Source: Rhodococcus oxybenzonivorans (GTDB lineage Bacteria; Actinomycetota; Actinomycetes; Mycobacteriales; Mycobacteriaceae). Taken from it: 64,000 bases of DNA. Below the pieces are notes generated by a model. The model did not search any database, was not told where the DNA came from, and was given only the letters and a program-made list of their open reading frames with translations. The DNA lies in assembly GCF_003130705.1 (NCBI RefSeq), contig NZ_CP021354.1, forward strand, positions 310,001 to 374,000, written 5' to 3'. The position numbers and the translations under genes are program-made. This document shows, piece by piece, positions 62,597-64,000 of the stretch. How positions within the stretch are numbered: position 1 is the first letter of the stretch; every line of letters begins with the position of its first letter.

Positions 62597-63258
62597 GAGC
62601 GACGACTTCGAACCAGTGCGCCGAGACCGAGGGCCGCACCGAGCGCGCCGAGGACGAGCCCGACACCACCCAACCAACGGGCGGTGTCGTCGGTTCCCTG
62701 GGCCGCCAACTCGTGGTCGTCACCCGACGAGGACACGGCGTCGTGGCTGCCGTCTTCCCCGCTGGAGGCCGCGAGGGTGAGCGTGGGTGCCGGCTTGTCC
62801 GGTTCGGCACCATCCGGGCCGGCGGGCTGATCCCAGTTGACGACGTTGCCGTCGCTGTAGGTCTGTGCTGCCGGGAACGACACCTCGTCCTGTTCGGGCA
62901 GCGGTCCGGCCGACAGCACGAATTGCTGGAACTGGCCGGGTGCCACCCCGACACCGGGATCGGCCGTCCACGTCACCGAGGTCGCGAGCTTGGAACCCGG
63001 GTCCTTGGCGACGACGGCCGTCCAGCCCGGCAGCGGTTCGGTGCGAGCGGATTTGAGGCCCGGAAGTGTCACAGTGAGCGCGGTGGTGGAAGCCGTTTCG
63101 GATTCGGTAGGCACCCGGAACGTCAGGACGGAGTAGCCGCCCTGCTCGGCGCCTGGAGCCGCGACCGTCACGTGTGCGGCGGCAACACCGGCCGTGAGCA
63201 ACATGGCACCACCGGCGGCGCCGGCGGTGAAAAGGGCACGCGAAACTAGGGAGTTCAT
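62593..63258 (-). CDS. YcnI/DUF1775 copper-associated secreted protein
   Basis: This 221-residue protein has a signal peptide ending VAAA, so the mature protein begins HVTVAAPGAEQGG, a Cu-binding His as first residue. SWTADPGVGVAPGQFQQFVLSAGPLP and VVNWDQ are typical of DUF1775. A C-terminal membrane helix follows a Ser/Asp-rich linker. First gene of the three-gene copper operon. Confidence 0.9.
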   Translation of the reverse strand: MNSLVSRALFTAGAAGGAMLLTAGVAAAHVTVAAPGAEQGGYSVLTFRVPTESETASTTALTVTLPGLKSARTEPLPGWTAVVAKDPGSKLATSVTWTADPGVGVAPGQFQQFVLSAGPLPEQDEVSFPAAQTYSDGNVVNWDQPAGPDGAEPDKPAPTLTLAASSGEDGSHDAVSSSGDDHELAAQGTDDTARWLGGVGLVLGALGAALGLGALVRSRRS

Positions 63259-63303
63259 CGAAACAAGGTCCTTACTGGTCTGAAGGCGAAGTGAGATGAA
63301 GGT

Positions 63304-63822
63304 TCAGACCAGAACAGGGGGACCGCGACGGGAGATGCTCGCTCGGAGTAGTGCGTCGACGGGGTTTCTGCGGGGGACGGGGTGAGGGAGCGCAGCAGCG
63401 ACCGCGACGGGTCGAGGCTCCCCGCGTAACACCACCCGCCATACGTGGACCAGCGAACGGTAGAGCCGTTCGGCGCTGGCAATGAGCAACGCGCAGACGA
63501 CGGTGGCGGCTGCGTGCGCCAGCAGCATCGGTGCAGCGGGGAGAACTGCGTGCACGTGTGCTGTGGCTGCGAGCGTGAGGTGGCCGGCGACCTGTCCGAA
63601 ACCGAGCGCGCCGAGAAGGGCCGAGCTGCTGTGGAAACGCGGCGGCAGGTTCGCGGTGATCGCGCCCACGCCGCTACAGGCGAGGAGCAGCAACGTCAGT
63701 GCTGCCGATGCGGGAAATCCGCCCCCACCCGCGCCGTGCGCCGCGACCGCGAGACCGGCCGAAAGCGCACCGACGGCCGCGCCTCTGAGGGTGGCGGTCG
63801 CGTCGGAGCGGGCGGGGGACAT
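63304..63822 (-). CDS. Membrane protein of unknown function
   Basis: This protein of about 172 residues starts at ATG 63822 (MSPARSDATATLRG). It has four or five hydrophobic stretches and a His-containing AHAAATVVCALL helix, then a basic C-terminus (RRNPVDALLRASISRRGPP). It lies upstream of ycnI on the same strand, so it may belong to the copper operon. I do not recognise a family. A start at 63882 would overlap the next gene. Confidence 0.6.
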   Translation of the reverse strand: MSPARSDATATLRGAAVGALSAGLAVAAHGAGGGGFPASAALTLLLLACSGVGAITANLPPRFHSSSALLGALGFGQVAGHLTLAATAHVHAVLPAAPMLLAHAAATVVCALLIASAERLYRSLVHVWRVVLRGEPRPVAVAAALPHPVPRRNPVDALLRASISRRGPPVLV

Positions 63823-63841
63823 GAAAGTGCGTCGAAGTCGG

Positions 63842-64000
63842 TCAGCGCACGCCGAGGCGGGCGAGGAGATCCGCTTCGACACCGTCGAGTTCGGACGAGA
63901 TGGCCTGGTGAGCGGCCTTCCGGCGCGCCTGGGGCATTTGCTCCGCCGCGCGGACGGCGGTATTCAGATCGCCGAGGCGTTCGCGGATTGCGCCGGCGAA
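63842..64000 (-). CDS. C-terminal end of a gene entering the window
   Basis: A minus-strand frame without start in the window ends at 63842-63844 and codes for at least 52 residues (FAGAIRERLGDLNTAVRAAE...). The remainder is charged and helical, ending DLLARLGVR. It overlaps nothing and is 19 bp from the membrane protein start. No family is recognised. Confidence 0.6.
   Translation of the reverse strand, partial: FAGAIRERLGDLNTAVRAAEQMPQARRKAAHQAISSELDGVEADLLARLGVR

Overview
The window is 64 kb of high-GC actinobacterial DNA. Codon use, GTG starts, ATGA/GTGA gene overlaps, a gabD2-type dehydrogenase, a mycobacterial-type haemophore remnant, UdgX and a dense load of acyl-CoA and aromatic catabolism genes all point to Rhodococcus (R. 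jostii/opacus-like) or a close relative. No rRNA, tRNA, CRISPR array or replication origin was seen. Every assignment comes from reading motifs and context; no database search was run.

Layout. (1) 0-6.1 kb, minus strand: an Fe(II)/2-oxoglutarate oxygenase of the VioC/asparagine-hydroxylase type and a dipeptide-type ABC importer with a fused double ATPase. Both have sites resembling iron boxes upstream. (2) 6.4-15.9 kb: a second dipeptide-type importer (five genes) with glucarate dehydratase and two D-2-hydroxyacid dehydrogenases, probably for sugar-acid uptake and breakdown. A TGTTGGACA GntR-like site is shared by two of its promoters. (3) 15.9-16.5 kb: a small graveyard of a haemophore C-terminus, an IS5-type transposase remnant and a frameshifted excalibur domain. 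(4) 16.7-31.4 kb: an iron-permease-like protein, gabD2, and an acyl-CoA catabolic cluster (two crotonases, quinone oxidoreductase, thiolase, SDR, acyl-CoA dehydrogenase, two nitronate-monooxygenase-like proteins, SnoaL-like protein) with its own TetR regulator and three similar operator-like palindromes. Housekeeping genes (SRAP, DoxX-like, MOSC) and a broken alcohol dehydrogenase follow.

(5) 32.6-43.4 kb: a long plus-strand catabolic series: MFS porter, aldehyde dehydrogenase, extradiol-type dioxygenase, hydrolase, cupin, two SDRs, ThDP enzyme, NicC-like flavin monooxygenase and an exported metallo-hydrolase. (6) 43.4-52.9 kb: an IclR regulator divergent from an organosulfur operon: aliphatic-sulfonate-type ABC importer, a DszB-like desulfinase, two SsuD-like monooxygenases, a class II aldolase and a second SsuA-like protein. 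(7) 53-59.3 kb: catalase KatE, a Rieske oxygenase system with an odd 71-residue protein between reductase and oxygenase, and TetR, MarR and RidA genes. (8) 59.4-64 kb: UdgX, a quinone oxidoreductase and a YcnI-CopC-CopD copper operon.

The most interesting signal is a ~27-bp operator-like palindrome (CTTAGYGCT N9 AGCACTAAG) in front of the MFS-aldehyde dehydrogenase pair, the ring-cleavage operon and the Rieske operon, with one arm in front of the RidA gene. A MarR gene lies next to the last two. This ties scattered operons into one candidate regulon for an aromatic or N-heteroaromatic substrate that I cannot name. The DszB-like operon lies inside this span and may or may not serve the same substrate. 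A family of near-perfect palindromes with arms containing GTGAGTACTT/TTAAC recurs at four gene ends and probably acts as bidirectional terminators.
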